From an uncultured Woeseia sp. (GTDB lineage: Bacteria; Pseudomonadota; Gammaproteobacteria; Steroidobacterales; Woeseiaceae), in contig CALALV010000183.1 in NCBI GenBank assembly GCA_937925605.1, forward strand, positions 1 through 38,814: a stretch of DNA of 38,814 bases, written 5' to 3'. The position numbers and the translations under genes are program-made. This document shows, one piece after another, positions 16,355-25,113 of this stretch (the first letter of the stretch is position 1; each line of letters starts with the position of its first letter). The notes beneath the pieces are model-generated. The model was not told the origin of the DNA, ran no database searches, and saw nothing but the letters and a program-made list of their open reading frames with translations.

Positions 16355-17029
16355 TCAGCCGAGACCGGCGCTGTCGGTCTCCTTCTTGACCGTTTCCCAG
16401 TCGTCGCGCGGCGTCGTCGACTCGAACACCGGTTTGAAGCGATTGACGACGTCGCAAAAGACGTCGGCGGTCACCTCGGCGTCATACGCGGCCGAGTGTG
16501 CCCTGGCCTCGTCCCAGTCGAGGCCGGCCGCCTTCGCGGCGCGCGCGAGCACCGTCTGGCCATAGGCGACGCCGCACAGCGTCGCCGTGTCGAAACAGCT
16601 GAACGGGTGGAAGGGGTTGCGCTTGATCCCCGAGCGTTCGACCGCGGCATTCAGGAAGCCGAGGTCGAAGGACGCGTTGTGGCCGACCAGCACGGCGCGC
16701 GAGCAGCCGGTATCGCGCACGGCCCGGCGCACTTCCCGGAACACGCGCTGCAGCGCGTCGCGCTCGTCGATAGCCGGCCGCAGAGGATGGTGCGGGTCGA
16801 TGCCGTTGACCGCCATCGAGGCCGGTTCCATGTTTGCACCCTCGAAGGGCTTGACGTGGTAGCGAAAGGTCTCGCCGCGCGTCAGCGTGCCATCTGCCTG
16901 CGATTCCACCAGCACTGCCGCGATCTCGAGCAGCGCGTCGGTCTGCGAATTGAAGCCGCCGGTCTCGACGTCGACGACGACCGGCAGGAAGCCGCGAAAG
17001 CGATCGGCGATGCCGCGCACGTCGCTCAT
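16355..17029 (-). CDS. rnt: Ribonuclease T
   Basis: The 224-residue product is a DEDDh 3'-5' exoribonuclease that trims tRNA and other stable RNA 3' ends. The Exo I motif is VVDVETGGF at about residues 17-25, Exo II is GHNASFDLGFL, and Exo III is HSAAYDAEVTADVF with the catalytic His and Asp. HVKPFEGANMEP and GIDPHHPLR are typical RNase T blocks. ATG 17029 overlaps the stop of the aminopeptidase gene by four bases (ATGA), so the two are translationally coupled. Confidence 0.96.
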   Translation of the reverse strand: MSDVRGIADRFRGFLPVVVDVETGGFNSQTDALLEIAAVLVESQADGTLTRGETFRYHVKPFEGANMEPASMAVNGIDPHHPLRPAIDERDALQRVFREVRRAVRDTGCSRAVLVGHNASFDLGFLNAAVERSGIKRNPFHPFSCFDTATLCGVAYGQTVLARAAKAAGLDWDEARAHSAAYDAEVTADVFCDVVNRFKPVFESTTPRDDWETVKKETDSAGLG

Positions 17030-18579
17030 GCCTTGTCGCCGGCGAGCAGGCCCTGGTCGAGCAGCAGGTTCATCGTGAAGCGCACGCCGAACCCGGTAAT
17101 CGTCGTCGGCACGTGCGCGAGACCGCCCTTGCGCGTGCATGCCGACAAGTCGACGTGCACCCAGGGCACGTCCTTGGGCACGAACTCGTTCAGGAAGGTG
17201 GCTGCGAGGATGTGATCGCCGCCGCCGTTCGGCGAGCACTGCTTGATGTCGGCCGTGTCGCTGGCGAGTTCCGCCAGGAATTCCTTGTCGACAGGGAACG
17301 GCCAGACGCGCTCGCCGCTGTCGCGCCCGCCGCGCTTCAGGACCGGGTGCCAGTCGGGCCGGTTCGTAAACACGCCGCTGTAGCGCGTCGTGACGGCGTT
17401 CACGCAGGCGCCGGTCAGCGTCGCGTAGTCGATCATGAGCTTCGGCTTGTCTTTACCCGCGAAGTGCAGCGCATCCGCGAGCACCATGCGGCCCTCGGCG
17501 TCCGTGTGGATGACCTGGATGGTCTTGCCGTTCGCCGCCGTGATGACGTCCTGCGACTTGTAGGCGTGCGGCCCGGTGCGATTCTCGGTGATCGCGAGCC
17601 AGCAGTCGACGGGGTAGGGCAGCCCGAGCTGCGTAATCGTGAGCAGCACACCGACCGCCACGGCGCTGCCACCCATGTCGATGTGCATCTCGAGCATCGA
17701 GTTGAACGGCTTCAGGTTGGTGCCGCCGGTGTCGAAAATGATGCCCTTGCCGACCAGCGTCAGCGCCGGTTGCGCGGCCTTGCCGTCGGGCCGGTAGCGC
17801 AGCCGGACCATCGCCGCGCTGTCGTCCTCGTTGCCCTGCGCAACCGCGAGAAAAGCGCCGGCGCCGAGCTTTTCGAGATCGGCGACGCCGTAGCGCTTGT
17901 ACGCCCAGCCGTGTTCTTTCGCGAGCCCCTTCAGCAGCGCGCAGTACTCGGGTGCGTCGAGCTTGTTGGACGGCAGGCCCGTGAAAGAACGCGCGAGGTT
18001 GTTGCCGGCGGCCTCGGCTTCGACCCGGTCCAGGTCGAGGCGCTCGTCGAGACCCAGCAGGCGGACGGTCCGGTACGGCGGCGGCGGGGCCTTCGACTTG
18101 AAGTGCGGCAGGACGTGCGCGGCCGCGAGCGCCGCGGCGACCATCGCTTCGACCACGCGCCGCGCGGTATCGCCGTCGAAGCCTGCAACCCAGATGCCGA
18201 GCGTCGAGATCTTCTCGCCGCTCGCCTGGGCCAGCATCTTGCGCGCGAAGCCGAGCGTCTCGAAGGCCGTCTCGCCGCGTTTCAGCTCGCCGACCGCGAT
18301 CGCCGTCTGGCGCTTGTTCGGCAGGCGACTGGAGGCGGACGGCACGGCATTCGGCTTGCATCGTTTCGTCAGCAACTTCAGTTTTGCGCCTTGCGGCAAA
18401 GCGTTCCAGGTGGCGGCCTTGGCCCCGCGCGGCACGACGACCAGCAGCAGGTCGACGGTTTCGAGAGACTTCGCGGTCGGCTTGCCGAGGGCCTGTACCA
18501 TGCGGAGCGGCGTGCCGGTGAACTGGTCTGCGGGAAAGGCTGGCATTGCGGTACTGACCTTTGCTGACGGAATGGCCAT
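17026..18579 (-). CDS. M17 leucyl aminopeptidase family protein
   Basis: The 517-residue product has an N-terminal macro-like domain and a C-terminal M17 peptidase domain that removes N-terminal residues from peptides in the cytoplasm. Metal and catalytic blocks are complete: VGKGIIFDTGGTNLKP (Lys and Asp), MHIDMGGSAV (Asp) and HTDAEGRMVLADAL (Asp, Glu, catalytic Arg). The usual NTDAEGR has His in place of Asn. The C-terminal half keeps SPNGGGDHILAATFL and PWVHVDLSA. It resembles the PepB/PepA-like group rather than classical PepA. ATG 18579 is used; ATG 18546 is an alternative, since a TATTAT box overlaps the first ATG. It is followed by rnt with a four-base overlap. Confidence 0.92.
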   Translation of the reverse strand: MAIPSAKVSTAMPAFPADQFTGTPLRMVQALGKPTAKSLETVDLLLVVVPRGAKAATWNALPQGAKLKLLTKRCKPNAVPSASSRLPNKRQTAIAVGELKRGETAFETLGFARKMLAQASGEKISTLGIWVAGFDGDTARRVVEAMVAAALAAAHVLPHFKSKAPPPPYRTVRLLGLDERLDLDRVEAEAAGNNLARSFTGLPSNKLDAPEYCALLKGLAKEHGWAYKRYGVADLEKLGAGAFLAVAQGNEDDSAAMVRLRYRPDGKAAQPALTLVGKGIIFDTGGTNLKPFNSMLEMHIDMGGSAVAVGVLLTITQLGLPYPVDCWLAITENRTGPHAYKSQDVITAANGKTIQVIHTDAEGRMVLADALHFAGKDKPKLMIDYATLTGACVNAVTTRYSGVFTNRPDWHPVLKRGGRDSGERVWPFPVDKEFLAELASDTADIKQCSPNGGGDHILAATFLNEFVPKDVPWVHVDLSACTRKGGLAHVPTTITGFGVRFTMNLLLDQGLLAGDKA

Positions 18580-18628
18580 AATACGGGCCTGAACAACGAC
18601 AATGGCGTCGCGCCGCGCGGCACGGCGG

Positions 18629-18640
18629 CCCGTGCACGGG
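18629..18640. promoter_or_regulatory. Palindrome in the lap/aceE divergent gap
   Basis: CCCGTGCACGGG is a perfect 12-bp palindrome in the 208-base gap between the aminopeptidase and aceE, a possible operator for the PDH operon. In DNA this GC-rich such palindromes also arise by chance. No clear promoter boxes for aceE were found in the gap. Confidence 0.2.
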
Positions 18641-18787
18641 ACGGGTGATCCTAGCAGGACCCCGGATCGAGTTCACGCGATGCCGCCGATCGCCGCAAGT
18701 CCGGGTGCCCGCAGTCTCCGGCGGGCGAAGGCAGCGACGCGGCGACCCCATTCTGACGATCTACGCAGGCAGGTACGTGGACAGTAT

Positions 18788-21451
18788 ATGAGCGATTTCA
18801 ACCGATTCGACGACATCGACCCGACCGAGACGCGCGAATGGCTGGAGTCGATCGACTCCGTGCTGCGGGTGCACGGTCCGGAGCGCGCGCATTTCCTGCT
18901 CAACCGGATGATCGACTTCTCCCGTCGCTCCGGTGCCTACCTGCCGTACAGCCCGAATACGGCCTACGTGAACACGATCTCGACCGGGCGTCAGCCCGAG
19001 TACCCGGGCGACCGCACGATCGAGCGCCGGCTGGAGGCGTACCTGCGCTGGAACGCCATGGCCATGGTCGTGCAGGCGAATCGCAAGAGCACCGAGTACG
19101 GCGGCCACATCTCGAGCTATGCGTCCTGCGCGACGATGTACGAGGTCGGCTTCAATCATTTCTGGCGCGCGCCGAATGACGAGCATGGCGGCGACATGGT
19201 TTTCGTCCAGGGTCATTCGTCGCCCGGCATCTACGCACGCGCCTACCTCGAGGGCCGGCTGGACGAGGCGCAGCTGATGCGCTTCCGCCAGGAGGTCGGC
19301 GGCGGCGGCCTGTCCTCCTACCCGCATCCGTGGCTGATGCCGGAGTTCTGGCAGTTCCCGACCGTGTCGATGGGCCTCGGCCCGATGATGGCGATCTACC
19401 AGGCACGCTTCATGCGTTACCTCGAGCACCGCGAGATGATCCAGCCGTCCGACCGCAAGGTCTGGGCCTTCATGGGCGACGGCGAAATGGACGAGCCGGA
19501 GTCGATGGGCGCGATCACGATGCCGGTGCGCGAGGGCCTGGACAACCTGATCTTCGTCGTCAATTGCAACCTGCAGCGGCTCGACGGCCCGGTGCGGGGC
19601 AACGGCAAGATCATCCAGGAGCTGGAGGCGGCCTTCGGCGGTGCCGGCTGGAACGTGATCAAGGTCATCTGGGGCTCGCGCTGGGACCCGCTCCTGGCGC
19701 GCGATCACAAGGGCCTGCTGCGGCGGGTCATGGAGGAGTGCGTCGACGGCGAGTACCAGAACTTCAAGGCCAAGGGCGGCGCCTACGTGCGCGAGCATTT
19801 CTTCGGCAAGTACAAGGAAACCGCCGAGATGGTCGCCAACATGTCCGACGACGAGATCTGGCGCCTGAACCGCGGCGGCCACGATCCCCTGAAGGTGTAC
19901 GCGGCCTACGACGCGGCCGTGAAGCACCGGGGCCAGCCGACCGTGATCCTGGTCAAGACGGTCAAGGGATTCGGCATGGGCGCGGCCGGCGAGGGCCAGA
20001 ACATCGCGCACCAGCAGAAGAAGCTGGACCTCGATGCGCTGAAGGCCTTCCGCGACCGCTTCAACATCCCGGTCTCGGACAAGGACATCGACAACGTGCC
20101 GTACTGCAAGCCGGATGCCGACAGCGCGGAACTCGAATACCTGCACGAGCGGCGCAAGAAACTCGGCGGCTACCTGCCGACGCGGCGCACGAAGGCCGAA
20201 CCGCTGCACGTGCCGCCGCTCGAGCTGTTCAAGAACCAGCTCGAAGGCACCGGCGAGCGCGAAGCCTCGACGACGATGGCCTTCGTGCGCATCATCACCT
20301 CGCTGATCCGCGACAAGCAGCTCGGCAAGCACATCGTGCCGATCGTCCCGGACGAGGCGCGGACCTTCGGCATGGAGGGCATGTTCCGGCAGGTCGGCAT
20401 CTACTCGTCGAAGGGCCAGCTGTACACGCCGCAGGACGCGGACCAGCTCATGTTCTACAAGGAGGACAAGAAGGGCCAGATTCTCGAGGAAGGTATCAAC
20501 GAGGCCGGCGCGTTCTGCTCCTGGCTCGCCTCGGGGACGTCCTACAGCAACCACGCGCTGCAGACGGTGCCGTTCTACATCTATTACTCGATGTTCGGTT
20601 TCCAGCGCATCGGCGACTTCATCTGGGCCGGCGGCGACCTGCAGGCGCGCGGCTTCCTGATCGGCGGCACGGCCGGGCGCACGACCCTCGCGGGCGAGGG
20701 CCTGCAGCACCAGGACGGCCACAGCCTGGTCGCCGCGTCGACGATCCCGAACTGCGTGTCCTACGATCCGACCTACGCCTACGAGCTCGCCGTCATCATC
20801 CAGGACGGCCTGCGACGCATGATCGGCGAGCAGGAGAACGTGTTCTATTACATCACCTGCATGAACGAGAACTACGTGCACCCGCCGATGCCGCAGGGAG
20901 TCGAGGACGGCATCCTGAAGGGCATGTACCTGCTCGACGTCGGCAGCCAGGGCCAGGTCAGGCCGCAGCTGATGGGCTCTGGCACGATCCTGCGCGAGGT
21001 GCTGGGCGCGGCAGAGCTGCTGCGCGACGACTTCGGCATCCCGTCGGACGTCTGGTCGGTCACGAGCTTCAACGAGCTGCGCCGCGAGGCGCTGGCGGTC
21101 GAGCGCTGGAACCAGCTGCATCCCGAGCATCCGCCGAAGAAGAGCTACCTCGAGGCCAAGCTGGACGGCCGCAAGGGTCCCTTCGTCGCGGCCACCGACT
21201 ACATGAAGATCATCCCCGACCAGATCCAGCGCTGGGTCCCGGGCACCTACGTGACGCTGGGCACGGACGGCTACGGCCGCTCCGACGCGCGCAAGCCGCT
21301 GCGGCAGCACTTCGAGGTGGACAAGCGATACATCGCCGTGACCGCGCTGAAAGCGCTCGCCGACGACGGTGCGCTGGACCAGAAGACCGTTAGCCAGGCG
21401 ATCGAGAAGTACGGCATCGACCCGGAAAAACCCGATCCGGTCACGCTTTGA
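18788..21451 (+). CDS. aceE: Pyruvate dehydrogenase E1 component, homodimeric type
   Basis: The product is 887 residues, the same length as E. coli AceE. It decarboxylates pyruvate on thiamine diphosphate and transfers the acetyl group to the lipoyl arm of E2. The ThDP/Mg motif GDGEMDEPESMGAI at about residues 230-243 ends in VVNCNLQRLDGPVRGNGKI. The E1 transketolase-like blocks HISSYASCATMYEVGFNHF and VQGHSSPGIYARAYLEGRL are clear. ATG 18788 gives the family start MSDFNRFDDIDPTETREWL; longer in-frame starts overlap non-conserved sequence. It is first of aceE-aceF-lpdA, 23 bases before aceF. No pdhR gene is visible nearby. Confidence 0.98.
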   Translation: MSDFNRFDDIDPTETREWLESIDSVLRVHGPERAHFLLNRMIDFSRRSGAYLPYSPNTAYVNTISTGRQPEYPGDRTIERRLEAYLRWNAMAMVVQANRKSTEYGGHISSYASCATMYEVGFNHFWRAPNDEHGGDMVFVQGHSSPGIYARAYLEGRLDEAQLMRFRQEVGGGGLSSYPHPWLMPEFWQFPTVSMGLGPMMAIYQARFMRYLEHREMIQPSDRKVWAFMGDGEMDEPESMGAITMPVREGLDNLIFVVNCNLQRLDGPVRGNGKIIQELEAAFGGAGWNVIKVIWGSRWDPLLARDHKGLLRRVMEECVDGEYQNFKAKGGAYVREHFFGKYKETAEMVANMSDDEIWRLNRGGHDPLKVYAAYDAAVKHRGQPTVILVKTVKGFGMGAAGEGQNIAHQQKKLDLDALKAFRDRFNIPVSDKDIDNVPYCKPDADSAELEYLHERRKKLGGYLPTRRTKAEPLHVPPLELFKNQLEGTGEREASTTMAFVRIITSLIRDKQLGKHIVPIVPDEARTFGMEGMFRQVGIYSSKGQLYTPQDADQLMFYKEDKKGQILEEGINEAGAFCSWLASGTSYSNHALQTVPFYIYYSMFGFQRIGDFIWAGGDLQARGFLIGGTAGRTTLAGEGLQHQDGHSLVAASTIPNCVSYDPTYAYELAVIIQDGLRRMIGEQENVFYYITCMNENYVHPPMPQGVEDGILKGMYLLDVGSQGQVRPQLMGSGTILREVLGAAELLRDDFGIPSDVWSVTSFNELRREALAVERWNQLHPEHPPKKSYLEAKLDGRKGPFVAATDYMKIIPDQIQRWVPGTYVTLGTDGYGRSDARKPLRQHFEVDKRYIAVTALKALADDGALDQKTVSQAIEKYGIDPEKPDPVTL

Positions 21452-21474
21452 ACGCGGCATAGACGGAGCTCATC

Positions 21475-23214
21475 GTGGCGGACACGCAGGACATCATCAT
21501 CCCGGACCTTGGCGACTTCTCGGACGTGGAAGTCATCGAGGTGCTGGTCAAGAGCGGCGACGAGGTCAAGGCCGAGGACGGCCTGATCACGCTGGAAACC
21601 GACAAGGCGACGATGGACGTGCCGGCACCGGCCGACGGCGTCATCGACACGCTGAGCGTCAGCGTCGGCGACAAGGTCAACTCGGGCGACACGATCGGCA
21701 AGTTGCAGGTCGCCGGCGGCGACAGTGGCGACGGCGACGACGGCGATTCCGACGAGTCGGGTGCCGAGGACTCGGCGGGCAGCGAGAGTTCGGCAGGCGA
21801 CGACGCCGCGAGCCAGGGCGGCGACAGCGACGACGGCGCCAGCGGTGAAGACGCGGATGGCGGTGGCGTGCAAACCGTGCGCGTGCCCGACATCGGCGAT
21901 TTCAGCGACGTCGACGTCATCGAGGTGCTGGTCGCGGAGGGCGACACGATCGTGGTCGAGGACGCGCTGATCACGCTCGAGACGGACAAGGCGACGATGG
22001 ACGTGCCGTCGACCGTTGCCGGCACGGTTCGCAAGCTGAACGTCTCGGTCGGCGACAAGGTGTCGGAAGGCGATGCGGTCGCGGACGTCGCAACTGCGGG
22101 CAAGGCCGGCAAGGCCGAAGCGCAGCAGGAATCGCAGAAGCAGGCGAAAGAGCCTGCCGGCAAGAAGGAAAAACGGGACGAGGCCGACGAGGACGAGCCG
22201 AAGTCCGCGAAGCCGACCGGGCTGGACCCGGCGCCTGCCGCGAAGCCGGCCGGCGGCGGCGGGGAGTTGCCGCCGATCGACGAGGCCGGCTTCTCGAAAG
22301 CGCATGCGAGTCCGTCCGTGCGCAAGCTCGCGCGCGAACTCGGCGTCGACCTCGCGCAAGTCGAGGGCAGCGGCGAGAAGGGCCGCATCCTGCACGACGA
22401 CGTCAAGGCCTTCGTCAAGCGCGTGCTCGGCGGCAAGGGCGCCGCACCTGCAGCGGCGGCCGGCGGCGGCGCGCTGCCGGCGGTGCCGAACGTCGACTTC
22501 GCGAAATTCGGCGAGGTCGACGAGCAGGCGTTGACGCGCATCCAGAAGATCTCCGGGCCTCGGCTGCAGGCGAGCTGGATCAACCTGCCGCACGTGACCC
22601 AGCACGACCTCGCCGACATCACGGAACTCGAGGCGCGCCGCCAGGAACTGAAAGGCGCCGCGAAGGAAAAAGGCATTTCGCTGACGCCGCTCGCATTCAT
22701 CATGAAGGCCTGCATCACGGCACTCAAGGAGTTCCCGAAGGTCAACGCCTCGCTGTCGAACGACGGCACGTCGCTGGTGTACAAGAAGTACTACCACCTG
22801 GGCTTTGCCGCAGATACGGAACAGGGCCTCGTCGTGCCGGTCATTCGCGACGCCGACCGGATGGACGTCTACGAGCTCGCGACGGCGCTCGGTGAGCTGT
22901 CGAAAGCCGCGCGCGAAGGGAAGCTTAAGGGCGACCAGATGCAGGGCGCGAGCTTCACGATCTCGAGCCTCGGCGGTATCGGCGGCACCGCGTTCACGCC
23001 GATCGTCAATGCGCCGGAAGTCGGCATCCTCGGTGTCTCGCGCTCGTCGATGCAGCCGGTCTGGGACGGGGAGCAGTTCGCGCCCAGGCTGATGCTGCCG
23101 CTGTCCTTCTCCTACGACCACCGCGTGATCGACGGCGCCTACGCCGTGCGCTTCACGACATTCCTGGCGGAAGCGCTAGGCGACGTCGACAAGCTGCTGG
23201 AAGCGATCCCCTAG
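21475..23214 (+). CDS. aceF: Pyruvate dehydrogenase E2, dihydrolipoyl acetyltransferase
   Basis: The 579-residue product forms the core of the complex and passes the acetyl group to CoA. GTG 21475 has GGAG eight bases upstream. Two lipoyl domains carry ETDKATMDVP, with lipoyl Lys at 44 and about 172. A peripheral-subunit-binding domain lies at about 278-315 (SPSVRKLARELGVDLAQVEG). The catalytic domain ends with SFSYDHRVIDGAYAVRF, His about 549 and Asp about 553. The linker between the lipoyl domains, about residues 81-136 (nt 21715-21880), is extremely rich in Asp, Gly, Ser and Glu and lacks the usual Ala/Pro character; the next linker is Lys/Ala/Glu-rich. Two lipoyl domains, instead of the three of E. 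coli, are common outside enterics. Confidence 0.97.
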   Translation: MADTQDIIIPDLGDFSDVEVIEVLVKSGDEVKAEDGLITLETDKATMDVPAPADGVIDTLSVSVGDKVNSGDTIGKLQVAGGDSGDGDDGDSDESGAEDSAGSESSAGDDAASQGGDSDDGASGEDADGGGVQTVRVPDIGDFSDVDVIEVLVAEGDTIVVEDALITLETDKATMDVPSTVAGTVRKLNVSVGDKVSEGDAVADVATAGKAGKAEAQQESQKQAKEPAGKKEKRDEADEDEPKSAKPTGLDPAPAAKPAGGGGELPPIDEAGFSKAHASPSVRKLARELGVDLAQVEGSGEKGRILHDDVKAFVKRVLGGKGAAPAAAAGGGALPAVPNVDFAKFGEVDEQALTRIQKISGPRLQASWINLPHVTQHDLADITELEARRQELKGAAKEKGISLTPLAFIMKACITALKEFPKVNASLSNDGTSLVYKKYYHLGFAADTEQGLVVPVIRDADRMDVYELATALGELSKAAREGKLKGDQMQGASFTISSLGGIGGTAFTPIVNAPEVGILGVSRSSMQPVWDGEQFAPRLMLPLSFSYDHRVIDGAYAVRFTTFLAEALGDVDKLLEAIP

Positions 23215-23243
23215 TGTCCGAAGCCATTGGTTCAGGACATTAG

Positions 23244-23280
23244 CCATGAGTGATACCAAGACCCATGACTGATACCAGGA
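23244..23280 (+). repeat. Tandem duplication of the lpdA start region with an eight-codon leader ORF
   Basis: CCATGAGTGATACCAAGA (23244-23261) and CCATGACTGATACCAGGA (23263-23280) are adjacent 18-base copies differing at two positions. The first ATG (23246) has AGGA eight bases upstream but reads only eight codons (M-S-D-T-K-T-H-D) before TGA 23270-23272. The second ATG (23265) starts lpdA and has only a weak purine run before it. The leader stop overlaps the lpdA start region, so lpdA translation may depend on re-initiation. Confidence 0.7.
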
Positions 23281-25052
23281 AGCTGACCGTCCCCGACATG
23301 GGTGACTTCGCCGATGTCGAGATCATCGAGGTGCTGGTCAAGGCCGGCGACACGCTCGAGCCCGAGGACCCGGTGATCACGCTGGAGACCGACAAGGCGA
23401 CGATGGACGTGCCGGCAACGGAGGCCGGCACCGTCGTCAAGCTGCTCGTCGGCACGGGCGACCGGGTCTCGAAGGGCGACGCGGTGCTCGAGTACGAGGC
23501 TGCGGGCGCCGGCGACACGCAGGCGTCCGACGCGGAACCATCGGACCGCGGGCAGGCCGGGTCGCGGCCGGCGGATGCACCGGCAGGTGCGGCCGACGAC
23601 AAGCCGGCAGGGAGCGCGCCGCAAGCCGCGCCCAGGCCGCAGGGCGACGCGACCCACAGCGCCCAGCTGGTCGTGATCGGTGCCGGCCCGGGCGGCTATT
23701 CCGCGGCCTTCCGCGCCGCGGATCTCGGCCTGCAGGTCATCCTCGTCGAGCGCTGGGACACGCTCGGTGGCGTGTGCCTGAACGTCGGCTGCATCCCGTC
23801 GAAGGCGCTGCTGCACGCGGCCAAGGTCATCGACGACGCGGCCGCAATGCGCGATCACGGCGTGCGATTCGAGGCGCCGAAGATCGACGCGGCGAAGCTG
23901 CGCGACTGGAAGGACGGTGTGGTCGGCAAGCTGACGGGCGGGCTCAGCCAGCTCGCGAAGCAGCGCAAGGTGCAGGTGGTGCAGGGCACGGCGAAGTTCG
24001 TGTCCGCGAACCGCCTGGCGCTCGACTCCGGCGAGACGATCGATTTCGAGAAATGCATCATTGCGGCCGGCTCCGAGGCGGCGATGATCCCGAACCTGCC
24101 CGACGACGAGCGCATCGTCGACTCGACGGGCGCGCTGGAGCTCACGCCGCTGCCGAAGCGCCTGCTGGTCGTCGGCGGCGGCATCATCGGGCTCGAGATG
24201 GCCTGCGTCTACGCAGCGCTCGGCACGCGGGTCAGCGTCGTCGAGCTGACCGACACGCTGATGCCCGGGACCGACCAGGACCTGCTGCGGCCGTTCCGCA
24301 AGGTCGTGGACCCGCGCTACGAGACGATCATGCTCGGCACGAAGGTCACCGGCATGCGCGCGACGACGCCCGGTATCGAGGTCAGCTTCGAGGGCAAGGA
24401 CGCGCCCGGCAGCGAGGTCTACGACCGGGTGCTGGTCGCGGTAGGCCGGCGGCCGAACGGCGACAGGCTCGACGCCGACAAGGCCGGCGTCCGGGTCTCG
24501 GAGCGCGGCGTGATCGAGGTCGACAAGCACATGCGCACCAACGTGGACCACATCTTCGCCATCGGCGACCTCGTGCCGGGCCCGATGCTCGCGCACAAGG
24601 CGACGCACGAGGGCAAGGTCGCGGCGGAGGTCGCGGCCGGCCACAAGGCAGCCTTCGACGCGCGCACGATCCCGTCGGTCGCCTACACCGATCCCGAGAT
24701 CGCCTGGTGCGGGCTGACCGAGACCGAGGCGAAGAAGAACGGCACGAAGTACGAAAAGGTGCAGATCCCGTGGGCCGCAAGCGGCCGGGCGCTCGCGCTC
24801 GGCCGCACCGAGGGCTTCACGAAACTGCTGTTCGAGCCGGAGACCGGCCGCGTGCTCGGCGGCGCGATCGTGGGCCCGACCGCCGGCGACCTGGTCTCGG
24901 AGCTGTGCCTCGCCGTCGAGATGGGCGCCGACGCGACCGACATCGCGCTGACGATCCACCCGCACCCGACGCTCGCCGAGACCATCGCGTTCGCCGCCGA
25001 GGGCTTCGACGGCTCGCTGACCGATCTCTACATGCCGCGCAAGAAGAAATAG
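23265..25052 (+). CDS. lpdA: Dihydrolipoamide dehydrogenase (E3) with N-terminal lipoyl domain
   Basis: The 595-residue product reoxidises the dihydrolipoyl arm of E2 with FAD and NAD. Residues 1-80 are an extra lipoyl domain with ETDKATMDVP (Lys 44), joined by an Ala/Pro/Asp linker to the flavoprotein. FAD motif VVIGAGPGGYSAAFRAADLG starts near residue 137. The redox disulfide is CLNVGC, Cys about 171 and 176. The NAD site is VVGGGIIGLEMA. The C-terminal interface ends with the active His-Glu pair in HPHPTLAET. Lipoyl-E3 fusions are known from Neisseria and other beta- and gammaproteobacteria. The start ATG 23265 is unusual: it follows a duplicated start sequence and a short leader ORF (separate entry). 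It lies 50 bases after aceF. Confidence 0.96.
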   Translation: MTDTRKLTVPDMGDFADVEIIEVLVKAGDTLEPEDPVITLETDKATMDVPATEAGTVVKLLVGTGDRVSKGDAVLEYEAAGAGDTQASDAEPSDRGQAGSRPADAPAGAADDKPAGSAPQAAPRPQGDATHSAQLVVIGAGPGGYSAAFRAADLGLQVILVERWDTLGGVCLNVGCIPSKALLHAAKVIDDAAAMRDHGVRFEAPKIDAAKLRDWKDGVVGKLTGGLSQLAKQRKVQVVQGTAKFVSANRLALDSGETIDFEKCIIAAGSEAAMIPNLPDDERIVDSTGALELTPLPKRLLVVGGGIIGLEMACVYAALGTRVSVVELTDTLMPGTDQDLLRPFRKVVDPRYETIMLGTKVTGMRATTPGIEVSFEGKDAPGSEVYDRVLVAVGRRPNGDRLDADKAGVRVSERGVIEVDKHMRTNVDHIFAIGDLVPGPMLAHKATHEGKVAAEVAAGHKAAFDARTIPSVAYTDPEIAWCGLTETEAKKNGTKYEKVQIPWAASGRALALGRTEGFTKLLFEPETGRVLGGAIVGPTAGDLVSELCLAVEMGADATDIALTIHPHPTLAETIAFAAEGFDGSLTDLYMPRKKK

Positions 25053-25074
25053 CCCGCGCGCTGCAAACGTTCCG

Positions 25075-25094
25075 GCCGGCGCTCGCGCGCCGGC
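25075..25094. other. GC-rich hairpin after lpdA
   Basis: GCCGGCGC-TCGC-GCGCCGGC is a perfect 8-bp stem with a four-base loop, 22 bases after the lpdA stop and 19 bases before the next ATG. No T-run follows on either strand, so it is not a standard terminator. It may lower read-through or protect the PDH mRNA 3' end. Confidence 0.4.
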
Positions 25095-25113
25095 ACACCT
25101 GGAGACGCACACG

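Noticed and set aside
18761..21460. Long open frame (about 899 codons) on the minus strand opposite aceE
   Set aside because: AceE on the plus strand is full length with every family motif; the antisense frame has no recognisable domain.
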